From Glycomyces terrestris (lineage in GTDB: Bacteria > Actinomycetota > Actinomycetes > Mycobacteriales > Micromonosporaceae), in NCBI RefSeq assembly GCF_003933745.1, contig NZ_RSEB01000004.1, positions 1 through 64,000 on the forward strand: a stretch of 64,000 nt of DNA, given 5' to 3'. Of the stretch, positions 62,487 to 64,000 are shown piece by piece. How positions within the stretch are numbered: the first letter of the stretch is position 1; the number at the start of each line of letters is the position of its first letter. The notes below the pieces were generated by a model. It was given only the letters and a program-made list of their open reading frames with translations, had not been told where the DNA came from and made no database searches. The position numbers and the translations under genes were made by a program.

Positions 62487-62975
62487 TCAGCCCCGGCCCG
62501 GCGCGCGCCCGAGAGCGGCGAGGTGGTCGCGGAGCGTCTCGGCGACGTCCCGGGCGGCGGCGAGCTGCTCGGGGGTGAGCGCGTCGAGGAACAGCTCGCG
62601 GATGGCGTGGAAGTGCGGCACGCTCGAGCGCCGCAGAGCGTCGCGGCCCTCCTCGGTGAGCACGGCCTCGGCGCCGCGGTTGTCGCCCGCGGCCGCCTCG
62701 CGCCTGATCAGGCCCCGCTTCTCCATGCGGCCCAAGTGGTGCGAGAGGCGGCTGCGCTCCCAGCAGATCGCGTCGGCCAGCTGCGAGGAGCGCATGCGCC
62801 GACCCGGGGCCTCGCTCAGCTCCAGCAGCACCCGGTAGTCCCCGGTCGAGATCCCGCTGTCGGACTGGAGCCGCCCGGCCAGCGCCGACCGCAGGTCCTC
62901 GGTGGTCTCGATGAAGACCCGCCAGCTGTCGAGCTCGGTCCGGGTGAGCGCGGTGCGGCCCTTCCGCTCCGTCAT
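62487..62975 (-). CDS. MarR family transcriptional regulator
   Basis: The product is 162 residues with a winged helix-turn-helix MarR core: GISTGDYRVLLELSEAPGRRM, LADAICWERSRLSHHLGRMEK and the wing AAAGDNRGAEAVLTEEG. AAAGGAGG precedes ATG 62975. It is divergent from a second MarR gene and closely resembles it around WExSRLSH. The operators at 62991-63064 sit between them. It probably represses itself and the surrounding stress genes until a ligand binds. Confidence 0.93.
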   Translation of the reverse strand: MTERKGRTALTRTELDSWRVFIETTEDLRSALAGRLQSDSGISTGDYRVLLELSEAPGRRMRSSQLADAICWERSRLSHHLGRMEKRGLIRREAAAGDNRGAEAVLTEEGRDALRRSSVPHFHAIRELFLDALTPEQLAAARDVAETLRDHLAALGRAPGRG

Positions 62976-62990
62976 CGGCGCCTCCTTTGG

Positions 62991-63064
62991 TTGACACGTC
63001 AATCATATAGGCCGCCGCCGGAACGAGGCCGCACGACCTGGAAGCGGAGATCCATGACGCGTCA
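62991..63064. promoter_or_regulatory. MarR-type operators between two divergent MarR genes
   Basis: TTGAC-AC-GTCAA (62991-63002, continuing TCATA) and TGACGCGTCA (63055-63064, continuing ACTAGA) repeat the arrangement at 60447-60488. One operator lies next to each MarR start codon. Confidence 0.75.
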
Positions 63065-63085
63065 ACTAGAGATAGGATCGGCGGC

Positions 63086-63556
63086 GTGAACGACGCCGAA
63101 CCGGTCCCGTGGCTGAGCGACGACGAGCAGCGCTCGTGGCGCGCGTTCGTGCGCCTGCACCTGAAGCTGTCCGCCCGCCTGGCCGCGGACCTCCAGTCGC
63201 ACTCGGGCCTCTCGGCCGCCGACTTCGAGGTCCTCGTGGCGCTCACCGACGTCCCCGAGGGCCGCGTGCGGTTCCAGGACCTCGCTAAGGAGATCGACTG
63301 GGAGCAGAGCCGCCTCTCCCACCAGATCCGCCGCATGATCAAGCGCGACCTCGTCACCCGCGAGGAGTGCGCCGAGGACGGCCGCGGCGCGTACGTCGCG
63401 ATCTCCGCGCACGGCCGCGCCGTCATCGAGGCCGCCGCGCCCAAGCACGTCGTCGCCGTCCGCCGCCTCGTCGTGGACGCCCTCACCCCCGAGGAGTTCG
63501 CCGAACTCGGCCGCCTCTCGGCGAAGCTCACCGACCGGATCGAGCGCGAGCCCTAG
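63086..63556 (+). CDS. MarR family transcriptional regulator (paralogue)
   Basis: The product is 156 residues. GLSAADFEVLVALTDVPEGRV, LAKEIDWEQSRLSHQIRRMIK and EDGRGAYVAISAHG mark the MarR fold. The recognition helix WEQSRLSHQIRRM is nearly identical to that of the divergent paralogue, so they may bind the same sites or form heterodimers. GTG 63086 follows a weak GGCGGC. The 179-bp gap after it (63557-63735) shows no further gene and precedes the HPPD gene. Confidence 0.93.
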   Translation: MNDAEPVPWLSDDEQRSWRAFVRLHLKLSARLAADLQSHSGLSAADFEVLVALTDVPEGRVRFQDLAKEIDWEQSRLSHQIRRMIKRDLVTREECAEDGRGAYVAISAHGRAVIEAAAPKHVVAVRRLVVDALTPEEFAELGRLSAKLTDRIEREP

Positions 63557-63693
63557 CGGACCCGGCGGACCGCGCCCGCCGCGCCCACTGGGCAATCTGT
63601 ACAGCCTCCGGCCCGAAACACTGGCAGCAGGTGGGCACAAGCGCCAGGCGAAACGGTCACTATTGCCAACGGTTCGCGCTTGCGGTGTCCTAG

Positions 63694-64000
<307 letters not shown>

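Overview
The window is about 70% GC or more over most of its length, with GTG starts, long antisense open frames, NB-ARC/TPR regulators, many secreted glycosidases with CBM13 domains and several classes of sugar ABC importer. This points to a soil-type, probably filamentous actinomycete (Actinomycetia). The genus cannot be fixed from the sequence alone. No tRNA, rRNA, CRISPR array, transposase or integrase was seen.

0-32 kb is a plant-polysaccharide region. 0-8 kb: an Lpl-type sugar importer (binding lipoprotein plus truncated permease), a ROK regulator, GH36 and GH27 alpha-galactosidases and an AraC regulator. 8-10.7 kb: an NB-ARC/TPR protein. 10.8-18.5 kb: an operon of binding protein, two CUT1 permeases, an enolase-superfamily enzyme and a secreted beta-helix/CBM13 protein, facing a FadR-type GntR regulator. 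18.7-21.5 kb: a secreted CE1-like esterase with CBM13 and a GH43-CBM6 enzyme, convergent on a terminator. 21.8-25.5 kb: a second Lpl-type importer. 25.9-32.2 kb: GH42 and GH36 galactosidases with GntR and LacI regulators. Together these would cut galactosyl, arabinosyl, xylosyl and feruloyl side chains outside the cell, import the oligomers and finish hydrolysis inside. Several promoter motifs are shared between the gene groups.

32-42 kb carries an arylamine N-acetyltransferase, a membrane molybdopterin oxidoreductase, a Cys/Met PLP enzyme, an MTA phosphorylase and a DUF2064-GT2 fusion on the minus strand. Facing these is a tightly coupled plus-strand operon of response regulator, histidine kinase, polytopic membrane protein and Zn-ribbon-containing epimerase. 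It looks like an uncharacterised, regulated glycoconjugate system. 42-53.6 kb is mixed metabolism and regulation: an ECF sigma factor with SnoaL-like tail, a DUF6069 protein, an MmyB-type regulator with an alcohol dehydrogenase, MerR-controlled hydrolases, a DHFR-like protein, a carboxylesterase, a UPF0303 protein, a beta-lactamase-fold hydrolase and an APH-like kinase.

53.6-58.2 kb is a lower-GC island with the most interesting find. A 126-residue protein (Bell-like N-terminus, C-terminal amyloid/RHIM-like motif) lies 22 bp upstream of a 1051-residue NLR-like NB-ARC protein with about 13 TPRs. The NLR N-terminus carries a matching copy of the same motif. This is the layout expected of a bacterial amyloid-signalling cell-death (immune) pair. 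58.2-64 kb: a CBS protein, then a MarR-type regulon (LLM flavoenzyme, F420/NADP reductase-like protein, AhpD-like protein, pirin-GNAT fusion, two divergent MarR paralogues) with repeated TTGAC-N2-GTCAA operators. The window ends inside a 4-hydroxyphenylpyruvate dioxygenase gene.
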